The position numbers were made by a program, and so were the translations under genes. Shown here piece by piece: positions 1 through 8,552 of a DNA stretch of 42,968 nucleotides; position 1 is the first letter of the stretch; the number at the start of each line of letters is the position of its first letter. The notes beneath the pieces were generated by a model, which was given only the letters and a program-made list of their open reading frames with translations, was not told the origin of the DNA and searched no databases. The stretch covers positions 1 to 42,968 of the forward strand of contig JABUFC010000028.1 of assembly GCA_013314715.1 (NCBI GenBank), written 5' to 3'. The stretch comes from Bacteroidales bacterium. GTDB lineage: Bacteria; Bacteroidota; Bacteroidia; Bacteroidales; GWA2-32-17.

Positions 1-226
1 GTCATATTTCCTGATTTTTCTAATTTCATAACGCTAAAATAACCATTATTTCTGGAATTTTAAATAAAAACATCAATAAGTTATTAACAATCACATATTT
101 GCATGTTAATAGCCTTGCAAAGGACTCTATTTTTAGGTATTTCAAACAATTTCAGAAAAGCATTTTTTTATTCACAAAGATATACGATTATTTAGTATTT
201 TTATGCTTTAAAAAATATCATAAAAT
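1..226. other. AT-rich intergenic leader, no gene seen
   Basis: No credible coding region lies in the first 226 bases. A sequence close to the Bacteroidota -7 box (CATATTTG against TAnnTTTG) falls near position 95, but it is about 120 bases from the nuclease start and has no clear -33 partner, so I do not call a promoter. Confidence 0.4.
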
Positions 227-1459
227 ATGAAAATCATTAAACTATTGACCATTTTGCTTGCATGCATTACATTTGGTAGTTTATTCTCACAATCTGATAC
301 AGAAAATAAAATTAAGAATATTGAAAAAAGAATAAAACTATTAAGTGATAGTCAAATCGATTATTATAAACAGCTCGAAGTATATAAACACAAATGGATT
401 CAAGAGCAATTAAAAAAATATGCCATACCTAAAATAACCGAAGAAGGTTTTTTGGTTTACCATTCTGCCATGGCTTTATTTTATATCGAAAAATATGGAC
501 AATCGAAATGGGTGGCTCATATGATTTTGCCCGATATTGCCACTGGTATCGAAACCAGAACCAACGATTTTAGACAAGACAGCCTTATTTCTGTTGGTAC
601 ACCCGATAAAATCGATTATTTTAATTCGGGCTATGACCGCGGACACTTAGCCCCATCTGCCGATTTCCGATGGTCAAGAAAAGCGTTAAGCGAATCGTAT
701 TATTATTCGAATATGTCACCTCAAAAACCTGAATTTAATCGTGGTAAATGGTCACAAGTCGAAGATTTTCTTCGTCAATATGTAATTTATTCGGGGCACC
801 CTATTTTTGTAATTACAGGTGGACTCCTTAACGATACCATCAAAAAAAGCATAGGAATAAAGAAAAAAATAAAAGTACCTCCCTACTTTTATAAAATAGC
901 AGTTGACTTAGAAACTAAGCCTGCACAAGCCATAGCTTTCTATATGCTCAATGGAACCAATACTAAACCTATTATATCATACACCATTCCTATTGATAGC
1001 ATTGAAAAAAAAACCGGTATAGACTTTTTCTATTTACTACCCGATACACTCGAAAATCGATTAGAAGCAATGAACGATGTTACTCTATGGCAATCAAAAG
1101 AAACAAAGGGCAATGTTAAACCATTGGAAGCAGAAGAGCTACCTAAAGGTGCTATTAATACTGTTGAAGCAGAAAAATATGTAAACCAAAAAGCCACAGT
1201 TTGTGGTACTGTTGTCGTTACTCGTGTTTTAAAAGATAACAAAGGCGTAGTTGTTAACTTAGACCAACGATTCCCTAACAATCTTTTTTCATTTACCATT
1301 TGGCAAAATAACATTCCTAACTTTAGCTACGAGCCAGCAAGTTATTTACTAAACAAAAAAATTTGTGTTACTGGCGAAATAAGCCTCTATCGAGGTAAGC
1401 CTACTACCGATGTTAGAAACGAAAAAGCAATTGAATTTTTAAACGACGAAAAAGAATAA
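227..1459 (+). CDS. Secreted DNA/RNA non-specific endonuclease (NUC1 family) with C-terminal OB-like domain
   Basis: The 410-residue product starts with a signal peptide (about residues 1-21, ending FGSLFSQ). The nuclease core spans about residues 78-272. It carries the family signature DRGHLAP, with His140 as the expected general base and Asn171 in FNRGKW as the expected Mg2+ ligand; the block SNMSPQ (161-166) is also typical. Family members are bba-metal nucleases that degrade DNA and RNA outside the cytoplasm. Residues about 310-405 form a separate beta-rich segment (ATVCGTVV, then CVTGEISLYRGKPTTDV) that looks like an OB-fold nucleic-acid-binding domain, so this is a two-domain enzyme. 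A periplasmic or secreted role in nucleic acid scavenging is inferred. The gene sits 44 bases upstream of an OmpA-type gene and may be transcribed separately. Confidence 0.9.
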   Translation: MKIIKLLTILLACITFGSLFSQSDTENKIKNIEKRIKLLSDSQIDYYKQLEVYKHKWIQEQLKKYAIPKITEEGFLVYHSAMALFYIEKYGQSKWVAHMILPDIATGIETRTNDFRQDSLISVGTPDKIDYFNSGYDRGHLAPSADFRWSRKALSESYYYSNMSPQKPEFNRGKWSQVEDFLRQYVIYSGHPIFVITGGLLNDTIKKSIGIKKKIKVPPYFYKIAVDLETKPAQAIAFYMLNGTNTKPIISYTIPIDSIEKKTGIDFFYLLPDTLENRLEAMNDVTLWQSKETKGNVKPLEAEELPKGAINTVEAEKYVNQKATVCGTVVVTRVLKDNKGVVVNLDQRFPNNLFSFTIWQNNIPNFSYEPASYLLNKKICVTGEISLYRGKPTTDVRNEKAIEFLNDEKE

Positions 1460-1503
1460 CCTAAATACAAAATATACGTAAAACATGCAAATCTATTTTT
1501 AGA

Positions 1504-3975
1504 GTGATACTTAAACTTAAACATACTATATTCATTATATTTGTAATGTCGCTCTTGACAGATTCACTACTAATTCTTTCTCAAAACATGCCACAAAGCA
1601 AAAAGAAACTACAAAAAATGGCTCAAAATTATTTCGACAACGAACAATTCGACAAAGCACTCCCATATTATCTCAAATTAGACAGTTTAGAGCCTAATAA
1701 TTTTGAAACTAAATATTATATCGGAGCCTGTTATTTGAATTCATCTCAAGACAAAACTCAAGGAATCCCCTATTTAGAATTTGCGATTAAAAAAGGCGAA
1801 GCACTTTTGCCAAGTGTTGTATTTTACGATTTAGCAACTCTTTACCATTTAAACTATCAGTTCGACGAAGCCATTGAAATGCTCAAAAAATTTATCGATC
1901 GAGCTCCCAAAACCGATATTTTATTAAATAAAGCCAATTATTTAATTAAAAATTGTCAAAATGCGAAACAATTGCAAACTGTTGCCAATAATATTGACCT
2001 TATACGACTTGAAAAAAATATCAATACAGAAAATAGCGAAACAACCCCATTTATTTCAGCCGATGAAAATCAACTTTATTTCACCCGAACTTTTTATAAA
2101 AAAAACGCAGGTATTGAATTTGAAACTGCAAAAGAGATTTACTTAGCCACTAAAACAAACGAACAAACATTTGACATAAAAAAAATTAATTTTGAAAACA
2201 GTCAATTAAAAGCCTCCGTGTCATTAGCCGGTATATCGCCCGATGGCGAAACCCTATTCTTTGCAATTGGAGATGAAAACAATGCCGATATATATGCTTG
2301 TAAAATAAATAACGGTTCACTCGGTCCTCTTATTAAGCTCCCCGATATCATTAACTCACCCTATGCAGAAACCACCATAAGTGTTAGCCCTGATGGACGT
2401 ACTTATTATTTTTCAAGCAATAGACCCGGAGGTTACGGTGGCAAAGATTTATATAGAGCCATTATGGACGACCATAACGAATGGTCTGTAATTGAAAATC
2501 TTGGACCATCAATAAATACAGAATTAGACGAAGATGCACCTTTTATACACCCAGATTCAAAAACACTTTATTTTTCATCTAAAGGACATAACAGTATTGG
2601 CGGCTACGACATTTTTTACTCACATAATATCAATAAAAACGAATGGGAATACCCTACCAATATCGGATTTCCAATAAACACCCCAACCGATAATGTGGGC
2701 TTTGTAATTACTGCCGATGGAAATAATGCCTATTTTACTTCATACAGCAATGATAATAAATATGATATTTATATTGCTATTCTTCATAAAACAATTCCTT
2801 TAACAATGGTAAAAGGTGTTATACGCGGTGGAGACCCTCCCAAGCCAATTAAAGCACGTATAAGAGTTATTGACAAAGAAACCAATCAATTAATCAAGTA
2901 TGTTTACAATCCTAATCCAAAAACAGGTAAATACTTAATGATATTCCCTCCAAATAAAAACTACGATATGATTATCGAAGCCGAAAATTATTTGCCTCAA
3001 CTCGTCAATATATACATCCCAAATCAAACCTATTTTTATGAACTATATCAAGAAATTTTTTTAAAACAAGTTAAAGTAAGCAAAAACGATACAGCTATTG
3101 GTCAAGAAATTAGAATATCTAACACCTTTTATGATATATATAAAACCGATATATCCGATAGCATTCTTACTATAGAACAACAAAAACGCCAAAAACACGT
3201 TGACGAGCTTCTTAAACTGGTAGAAAATATTATTACCACTACCGATAGTTTAACCATTGAACAAGTAGAAAAAACACTTACCAAAGACACTTCTATAAAC
3301 AAAGAATATTTAACAAAAAATCGTTACAATAAATTACTCGACCTAGTGGAAACAGCTATCGAAAAAACAGACTCTACTACCCTTCAACTATTAGACGCCA
3401 ATGCTATCTATAATGATGTAACCAATAAAATATTTTTTTACGGAACTCAACTTAACGAACAAAAAATGTCAAAAATTATTATCGGCAATGATACATTATA
3501 CACCCTTCCGGCAATTAACACCATAAAACCTCTCGAAATAAAAACTCCATCCGTAGTTCAAATTAAAAACGATAGCATATTTAAACCAGTAAAAAAAGAA
3601 CCCGATTTCAGAAATTGTCCTGACAGTTGCAAAAAATACATATACATAAACTATATATTTTTCAAGTCTGGCAAAAATAATATTGAAAATAAATATATAA
3701 ACACATTAAAAGATATTGTTCAACTTATTTTAGCCAATCCTGATATTGGTATTGAGCTTAATGGATACGCAGACCCCAAGGGTGACAATCAAAAAAACTT
3801 AGAATTATCAAGAAAAAGAGCAAGTGCTGTGGCTAACTTTTTTGTTAACAATCAAATCTCACCTCGAAGAATAATAATTAACGGAAAAGGAGAAGTAGGA
3901 AACGAAACCGACGAAGACCTTACACTTCATCGAAGAACTGAAATAAAATTATTCGAAATTAAAGTTAAAGAATAA
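1504..3975 (+). CDS. OmpA-family outer-membrane protein with TPR, PD40 propeller and carboxypeptidase-regulatory-like domains (PorE-like architecture)
   Basis: The 823-residue protein has a signal peptide (1-27, ending LLILSQ). TPR-like helices follow (about 35-150), then PD40/WD40-like propeller blades (about 180-425; repeats such as SPDGRTYYFSSNRPGG and DSKTLYFSSKGHNSIGGYD). A carboxypeptidase-regulatory-like beta domain covers about 436-520, then a long poorly conserved linker. The C-terminal OmpA peptidoglycan-binding domain covers about 716-823, with the GYAD aspartate (757) and the LSRKRA arginine (772) expected to bind diaminopimelate. This domain order is that of PorE of the type IX secretion system, but many Bacteroidota envelope proteins share it. 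The only in-frame start that keeps the whole signal peptide is GTG at 1504; ATG at 1546 would remove most of it. Its stop is 2 bases from the YfiR-like gene, so it is probably the first gene of that operon. Confidence 0.85.
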   Translation: MILKLKHTIFIIFVMSLLTDSLLILSQNMPQSKKKLQKMAQNYFDNEQFDKALPYYLKLDSLEPNNFETKYYIGACYLNSSQDKTQGIPYLEFAIKKGEALLPSVVFYDLATLYHLNYQFDEAIEMLKKFIDRAPKTDILLNKANYLIKNCQNAKQLQTVANNIDLIRLEKNINTENSETTPFISADENQLYFTRTFYKKNAGIEFETAKEIYLATKTNEQTFDIKKINFENSQLKASVSLAGISPDGETLFFAIGDENNADIYACKINNGSLGPLIKLPDIINSPYAETTISVSPDGRTYYFSSNRPGGYGGKDLYRAIMDDHNEWSVIENLGPSINTELDEDAPFIHPDSKTLYFSSKGHNSIGGYDIFYSHNINKNEWEYPTNIGFPINTPTDNVGFVITADGNNAYFTSYSNDNKYDIYIAILHKTIPLTMVKGVIRGGDPPKPIKARIRVIDKETNQLIKYVYNPNPKTGKYLMIFPPNKNYDMIIEAENYLPQLVNIYIPNQTYFYELYQEIFLKQVKVSKNDTAIGQEIRISNTFYDIYKTDISDSILTIEQQKRQKHVDELLKLVENIITTTDSLTIEQVEKTLTKDTSINKEYLTKNRYNKLLDLVETAIEKTDSTTLQLLDANAIYNDVTNKIFFYGTQLNEQKMSKIIIGNDTLYTLPAINTIKPLEIKTPSVVQIKNDSIFKPVKKEPDFRNCPDSCKKYIYINYIFFKSGKNNIENKYINTLKDIVQLILANPDIGIELNGYADPKGDNQKNLELSRKRASAVANFFVNNQISPRRIIINGKGEVGNETDEDLTLHRRTEIKLFEIKVKE

Positions 3976-3977
3976 AA

Positions 3978-4526
3978 ATGAAAATTTATAAATTCATATT
4001 ATTCATTAACTTCATCCTCTTAAGTTATGCAACAAAAGCACAACAATACACCGAATATGAATTAAAATCTGCTTATTTATTTAATTTTGCCAAATTCATT
4101 ACCTACCCACCTTCAACCTTTAATTCAACTCGAGACCCATTTATTATTGGCGTTTACGGAAATGATGCTTTTTTAGATGTATTACAAAATATTATTAAAG
4201 GTAAAAACATAAATGGTAGAAACGTAATTGCTATTAGTATTAACCAAATCGAAGATATTCAAAACTGTCAAATCGTTTTTTTTTCAAAAACTACTCGCAA
4301 TCAAATTTTAATGTTTTTAGAATATATAAACAATAAACCTATTCTAAGCGTAGGGGACAATATTGAAGATTTTTGTGAAAATGGCGGAATCATTAATTTT
4401 ACTCCTCAAAACGATCATAAACGCTTTGAAATAAACCCTAATGCTGCTCAACGTTCTAATCTTATTATAAGCTCTAAATTATTAGCATTAGCTAGAATTG
4501 TGAACGATGTCGAAAATAAGTTTTAA
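3978..4526 (+). CDS. YfiR-type periplasmic regulator (DUF4154)
   Basis: The 182-residue protein has a cleavable signal peptide (1-22, LLSYATKAQ). The rest matches the YfiR/DUF4154 family: the opening ELKSAYLFNFAKFITYP (28-44), a Rossmann-like middle, the CENGGIINF block (133-141), and the closing FEINPNAAQRSNLIISS (150-166). In Pseudomonas, YfiR is a periplasmic repressor that binds the CHASE8 region of the diguanylate cyclase YfiN and is itself sequestered by the OmpA-type lipoprotein YfiB. Here the preceding gene encodes an OmpA-domain protein and the following gene a CHASE8 sensor kinase, so an analogous three-part signal across the envelope is inferred. Only two cysteines are present in the mature part (97 and 133), fewer than the two disulfides of Pseudomonas YfiR. 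The last 20 bases overlap the kinase gene. Confidence 0.88.
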   Translation: MKIYKFILFINFILLSYATKAQQYTEYELKSAYLFNFAKFITYPPSTFNSTRDPFIIGVYGNDAFLDVLQNIIKGKNINGRNVIAISINQIEDIQNCQIVFFSKTTRNQILMFLEYINNKPILSVGDNIEDFCENGGIINFTPQNDHKRFEINPNAAQRSNLIISSKLLALARIVNDVENKF

Positions 4527-6414
4527 AAACATATCATTTAAGTATAAGATCATTGCAGTTATATTGCTGGTTTCGTTTCTAACACAATTTGTTGGAACAA
4601 TTATCTATATTATTTTCGATAAACGCGATTTTCAGCTAAGTACTATCAGAGAATTAAACATTACGGGCGATATTATTGCCAATAATTCCGTTGCAACCCT
4701 CCTATTTAACGACCCATTAGAAGCCACAAAGGTTTTACAATCACTCAATACGAATCCTTATATTACTAAAACTGCCATTTATACCTCACAATTAAAAACA
4801 TTTGCCGAAGTCGAAAAAAAGAAATTTTTTCATTACATTAATCCTATTAAAACCTCAAAAGATACCATTTTACAATCCGATTCCACATTTATTTTAATTA
4901 AACCTATTGTCGATCAAAGCGAAAACAATAAAATTATTGGCTATTTATACATAAGTCGCGAATTAACCGACTATTATAACCAATTTAAGCAAATCATTTC
5001 CATCAATTTAATCATTGCTGTTTTTCTATTGTTTTTTGCTTTTATTATAGCAACACAACTTCAAAAAATAATATCACAACCTATTTTAAGATTATCTTCT
5101 ATCGTAAAAAAGATTGCTCAAAGTCGCGATTTCTCGATGCGAATCAACAAACGAGGCAACGACGAAGTTGGACAACTCATAGATATTTTTAACCATTTAC
5201 TTCAAACCATTGAGTTACAAAATCGTGAACTTATTAAAGCTAAAGACGAAGCAATTAAACTAGCAAACACCAAACAACAATTCTTAGCAAATATGAGTCA
5301 CGAAATTAGAACACCTATGAATGCCATTATTGGTATGATAAACATGCTTCAAAACACCAAATTATCTGATGAACAAAAAGAATATTTAAACCACATCCAT
5401 CTATCAAGCAACAATTTACTTGTTATTATTAACGATATTCTCGATATTTCAAAAATTGAAAGTGGTAAAATTATTTTCGAAAAACATCGCTTCAACCTTA
5501 ATGATACACTCGATAATATTCAAAAAATGTTTGAACCTAAAATTCTTGAAAAAGGATTAACATTTAATATAAAAAAAGATCCCCAATTACCTGTATTTTG
5601 GCTTGGCGATCAGGTACGTTTAAACCAAATTCTCATCAATTTAGTTGGAAATGCCGTAAAATTTACCCTACAAGGAAGCATCGAACTCCACGTTGAACTC
5701 AAACAACAAGTTAACGACAATATTTTTGAATTATTATTTAAAGTAAGCGATACAGGAATCGGTATTCCCGCCGATAGAAAAGAAAGCATTTTCGACAGTT
5801 TTACTCAAGCCTCAAACGACACCACCCGCAAATTTGGAGGAACGGGTTTGGGACTTACCATTGCCAAACAATTAGTAGAATTGCAAAATGGTAAAATTTG
5901 GTTCGATAGCGAAGTTAATCAGGGAACTTGTTTTTACTTTTACATTCCATTAGAAAAAACAAACCCTCCTACTTTAACCGAAATTCAAGCAAAAGCAGAA
6001 TATTCCCTAATTAAAAACATCGATATATCTATTTTTCAAAATGCAATTATCTTAGTCGCAGAAGATAATCAGCTTAATCAATTTCTAATAAAAACACTTT
6101 TAATAAAACAAAACTTCAAAAATATACTTATTGCCAACAACGGAAAAGAAGCCATTGAATTATTACAAAACCACAACGTAAATTTAATACTAATGGATTT
6201 ACACATGCCAGAAATGGACGGCTACGAAACCACTCATTTTATTCGAAACAATTTTACCAATGACAAGCAAAAAATACCCATTATTGCACTTACTGCAGCT
6301 GTTATACAAGGAGAAAAAGAAAAATGTCTGGCTATAGGCATGAACGATTACATTTCTAAACCATTTAATCCTAATGAATTATTTGAAAAAATCATTTTTT
6401 ACTTAAACAAATAA
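4507..6414 (+). CDS. CHASE8-HAMP hybrid sensor histidine kinase with receiver domain
   Basis: The 635-residue protein has two membrane segments (about 13-36 and 162-184) enclosing a periplasmic CHASE8-type sensor, recognised by TGDIIANNSVATLLFNDPLE (53-72). A HAMP linker (about 185-240) and a short coiled coil follow. The HisKA domain has the phospho-accepting His265 in FLANMSHEIRTPMNA. The HATPase domain shows an N box (NQILINLVGNAVKFT), DTGIGI (415-420) and GTGLGL (445-450). The receiver domain (about 512-635) has the acidic pair at 519-520 and phospho-acceptor Asp564 in LMDLHMPEMDG. All catalytic residues seem present. The combination is that of a phosphorelay kinase that passes phosphate to an HPt, which is the next gene. 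It overlaps the YfiR-like gene by 20 bases, suggesting coupled translation and co-function. Confidence 0.93.
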   Translation: MSKISFKNISFKYKIIAVILLVSFLTQFVGTIIYIIFDKRDFQLSTIRELNITGDIIANNSVATLLFNDPLEATKVLQSLNTNPYITKTAIYTSQLKTFAEVEKKKFFHYINPIKTSKDTILQSDSTFILIKPIVDQSENNKIIGYLYISRELTDYYNQFKQIISINLIIAVFLLFFAFIIATQLQKIISQPILRLSSIVKKIAQSRDFSMRINKRGNDEVGQLIDIFNHLLQTIELQNRELIKAKDEAIKLANTKQQFLANMSHEIRTPMNAIIGMINMLQNTKLSDEQKEYLNHIHLSSNNLLVIINDILDISKIESGKIIFEKHRFNLNDTLDNIQKMFEPKILEKGLTFNIKKDPQLPVFWLGDQVRLNQILINLVGNAVKFTLQGSIELHVELKQQVNDNIFELLFKVSDTGIGIPADRKESIFDSFTQASNDTTRKFGGTGLGLTIAKQLVELQNGKIWFDSEVNQGTCFYFYIPLEKTNPPTLTEIQAKAEYSLIKNIDISIFQNAIILVAEDNQLNQFLIKTLLIKQNFKNILIANNGKEAIELLQNHNVNLILMDLHMPEMDGYETTHFIRNNFTNDKQKIPIIALTAAVIQGEKEKCLAIGMNDYISKPFNPNELFEKIIFYLNK

Positions 6415-6437
6415 TCATATATTTACAAAAAAAATCA

Positions 6438-6788
6438 ATGAAAGAAATACCCGATTTTTCATATTTAAACGAAGTGAGTGGTGGCGATTATACCATTATG
6501 CTTGAATTTATTCAAATATTTAAAGAGCAACTTCCCGAATTTATACAACAACTTAACGAAGCTATTCAAAATAAAAATTATAAACAAGTAGCAGCTATTG
6601 CTCATAAGGCTAAATCTACTGTTTCAATATTTGGCATGCACAGATGGGCAACACTATTAAAACAACTACAGATCGATATCAATCAAAACCATATTCCAGA
6701 TAACCTTTCACAAATTGTAATTGATTTTGAAAAAGATTCACTAGAAACCATTGAAAAGGCATTGCAATATGCAGAAAAAAATAAATAA
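6438..6788 (+). CDS. Stand-alone HPt (histidine phosphotransfer) protein
   Basis: This 116-residue, mostly helical protein has the HPt signature IAHKAKSTVSIFG, with His56 the expected phospho-accepting residue and the conserved lysine three residues later in the AHKxKS pattern. HPt proteins shuttle phosphate from the receiver domain of a hybrid kinase to a final response regulator. The gene starts 23 bases after the hybrid kinase and overlaps the following MORN gene by 20 bases, so the kinase is its natural donor. No response regulator with an output domain follows in the window, so the last step of the relay must be encoded elsewhere. Confidence 0.9.
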   Translation: MKEIPDFSYLNEVSGGDYTIMLEFIQIFKEQLPEFIQQLNEAIQNKNYKQVAAIAHKAKSTVSIFGMHRWATLLKQLQIDINQNHIPDNLSQIVIDFEKDSLETIEKALQYAEKNK

Positions 6789-7593
6789 ATACCTTACTTT
6801 ACTAATTATCATGATTATGGCGGTAAAATGCAATATGTTTACAGCATCAGAAAAAGATTTAGTATATATAAAAGGTATTTATTACTATAAAAACACAAAA
6901 AAACCTTTTAACGGCATTACTAAAGATTACGATTCACTTGGAAATATTTATTCCGAATACAATTATAAAAATGGCAAACGATTTGGCAAAGCCCAAATTT
7001 GGTGGAGTAATGGTAAATTAGAATTTGAAGGAACATATGTAAATGGGCTTAAAGAAGGATTATTTAAAGGTTGGTATCCTAATGGACAAATAGGCACTAT
7101 TCGAAATTACAAAGGAGGTCTTGAACATGGAGAGTGGAAAATATGGCACGAAAACGGGAACCTTAAAGAAAAAGGCCAATATGAAAAAGGTCTAAAAGTA
7201 GGTAAATGGAACTGGTACTACGAAAACGGGAAACTTTGGATAGAAATTAATTTTTGTAATGGATTAGAAAACGGAACATGGACAGCATGGTATCCCAATG
7301 GTCAAAAAAGAGAGGTTATTAATTATTCTAAAGGCAAAAAAAATGGACTTTGGCAAGAATGGAACGAAAAAGGTCGTTTATTATCTAAAGGTTTATACAT
7401 TAACGATAAAGAAAATGGCAACTGGTACTATTTCTATCCAAATGGAAAGCTAAAAACTGAAATGTACTACGAAAATGGAAAATTAATATTTGAACAAAAC
7501 TACGATACGCTGGGTAAACCCATAAAAAACTACTCAACTTCGTTATCTTCTTTCACTTCTTCAGATACCTCTTCTAATAAACGGTTAAAATAA
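6769..7593 (+). CDS. Exported MORN-repeat (YwqK-like) protein
   Basis: ATG at 6769 is preferred over the in-frame TTG at 6751, because it starts directly with a signal sequence (MQKKINKYLTLLIIMIMAVKC); it also gives a 20-base overlap with the HPt gene. A cysteine ends the hydrophobic stretch, but the preceding lysine makes a classical lipobox doubtful. The rest is about eight MORN_2-type repeats of the form WYPNGQ...YKxGxxxG, for example WYYENGKLWIEINFCNG and WYYFYPNGKLKTEMYYENGK. Such proteins are common in Bacteroidota (often named YwqK antitoxin-like) and no activity is established. The C-terminus is a Ser/Thr-rich tail. Position at the end of the phosphorelay operon suggests a link to that signalling system. 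Its last 64 bases overlap a convergent gene. Confidence 0.8.
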   Translation: MQKKINKYLTLLIIMIMAVKCNMFTASEKDLVYIKGIYYYKNTKKPFNGITKDYDSLGNIYSEYNYKNGKRFGKAQIWWSNGKLEFEGTYVNGLKEGLFKGWYPNGQIGTIRNYKGGLEHGEWKIWHENGNLKEKGQYEKGLKVGKWNWYYENGKLWIEINFCNGLENGTWTAWYPNGQKREVINYSKGKKNGLWQEWNEKGRLLSKGLYINDKENGNWYYFYPNGKLKTEMYYENGKLIFEQNYDTLGKPIKNYSTSLSSFTSSDTSSNKRLK

Positions 7594-8009
7594 TTTTTTA
7601 AAGTCTGTGAAGTCTGCATCGAAGAAAGTAAATCATTATCTTTTTGCAAAAAACGTAATCGCAATACACGTTTCTCATCTATTTTTTCATTTTTTGATAT
7701 TACACATACCTTAAAATTTCCATTTTTAAAAAAACCATGATATAATTCCACACGAATTTTAGCTTCAATGCTATCTATGGTTACATTATTCCATGTTAGT
7801 TTTCCATTTATTTCTTCGGTTTCACCCCACTTTTCTTTAAGTAAATCTAAAACAGCTATAGCAGAATCGCGTATTTCTAAATACGAAATTATTTTATTAT
7901 CAGTACTAATTTCGCGTATAATTGATGCTTCAGGCCTTGATTCATCTTGAGCTTTAACAGCTAAAGTAATTAGCAATAATAATACAATATTAAAAATCCA
8001 TTTTGCCAT
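7530..8009 (-). CDS. Small exported protein of unknown function
   Basis: I do not recognise this 159-residue protein. It begins with a clear signal peptide (MAKWIFNIVLLLLITLAVKAQ) and the mature part is charged, predicted mixed alpha/beta, with an acidic C-terminal helix rich in Glu. It is the last gene of the alaS - ABC-F - GNAT run, and its start overlaps the end of the acetyltransferase gene by 20 bases. Its 3' end overlaps the end of the convergent MORN gene by 64 bases, so the tails of both proteins are read from the same DNA in opposite directions. The signal peptide and the coupled start support a real gene. Confidence 0.7.
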   Translation of the reverse strand: MAKWIFNIVLLLLITLAVKAQDESRPEASIIREISTDNKIISYLEIRDSAIAVLDLLKEKWGETEEINGKLTWNNVTIDSIEAKIRVELYHGFFKNGNFKVCVISKNEKIDEKRVLRLRFLQKDNDLLSSMQTSQTLKNYFNRLLEEVSEEVKEDNEVE

Positions 8010-8547
8010 ATTGATTCATATATTCATCGAACAACATTCGATAAAGTTTACTATCATAAAACGTTCCATTTACAAAAAAATTTTCTTTTAAAGTAGCTTC
8101 GTAAACAAATCCAAATTTTTCAAAAAAGCGAATGCTACGATCGTTATTTTGATGAATCTGCGCTTCAATTCGATGCAAGCCCTCTTCTGCATAAGCGTAA
8201 AACAATAACTCTTTTAGAGCTTTAGTCATTATGCCTCTACCCCAATACTTACTATCTAAAAAGCATCCTACCGATGCAAACTGATGATATAAATCGACTG
8301 TAAGAGAAATATCACCTATATATTTTTCACCCAAAAGCAAAAACCAAATATAAAAATCGGCTTTTGTACAATATTTGCTTAATAATTGTTTAGCTTCTTT
8401 TGTATTCTTAATAATAGAAAAACCACTATATCGAACTATTTCCTCATTTCCGTATAAACGCATTACTTCATTTGCATATTGTTCAATCATTTCTTCCTTA
8501 AGCGGAATTAAGTGATAGTTTTCAAAATCTATACGATGAGGATTCAT
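7990..8547 (-). CDS. GNAT-family N-acetyltransferase (RimJ/RimL-like)
   Basis: The 185-residue protein has the Acetyltransf_3 pattern. A beta strand ends in VGCFLDSKYWGRGIMTKAL, the acetyl-CoA pyrophosphate-binding loop (GRGIM in place of the usual RGxGxA). It is followed by HRIEAQIHQNNDRSIRFFEK and a FGFVYEATLKENFFVNG stretch typical of RimJ/RimL and SpeG-like enzymes. Known relatives acetylate protein N-termini or small amines; the substrate here cannot be read from sequence. It starts 5 bases downstream of the ABC-F gene and overlaps the next small exported protein by 20 bases, so it is co-transcribed with alaS and the ABC-F gene. Confidence 0.88.
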   Translation of the reverse strand: MNPHRIDFENYHLIPLKEEMIEQYANEVMRLYGNEEIVRYSGFSIIKNTKEAKQLLSKYCTKADFYIWFLLLGEKYIGDISLTVDLYHQFASVGCFLDSKYWGRGIMTKALKELLFYAYAEEGLHRIEAQIHQNNDRSIRFFEKFGFVYEATLKENFFVNGTFYDSKLYRMLFDEYMNQYGKMDF

Positions 8548-8552
8548 AACTT

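Noticed and set aside
1030-1314. Open frame of 94 codons on the minus strand inside the nuclease gene
   Set aside because: It lies wholly antisense to a clear nuclease gene and its product has no signal, motif or recognisable composition; it is a shadow frame.
6769-7593. MORN gene considered as an antitoxin of a toxin-antitoxin pair because of the YwqK-like name
   Set aside because: It has an export signal and no adjacent toxin gene; the antitoxin label comes from automatic naming of the family.
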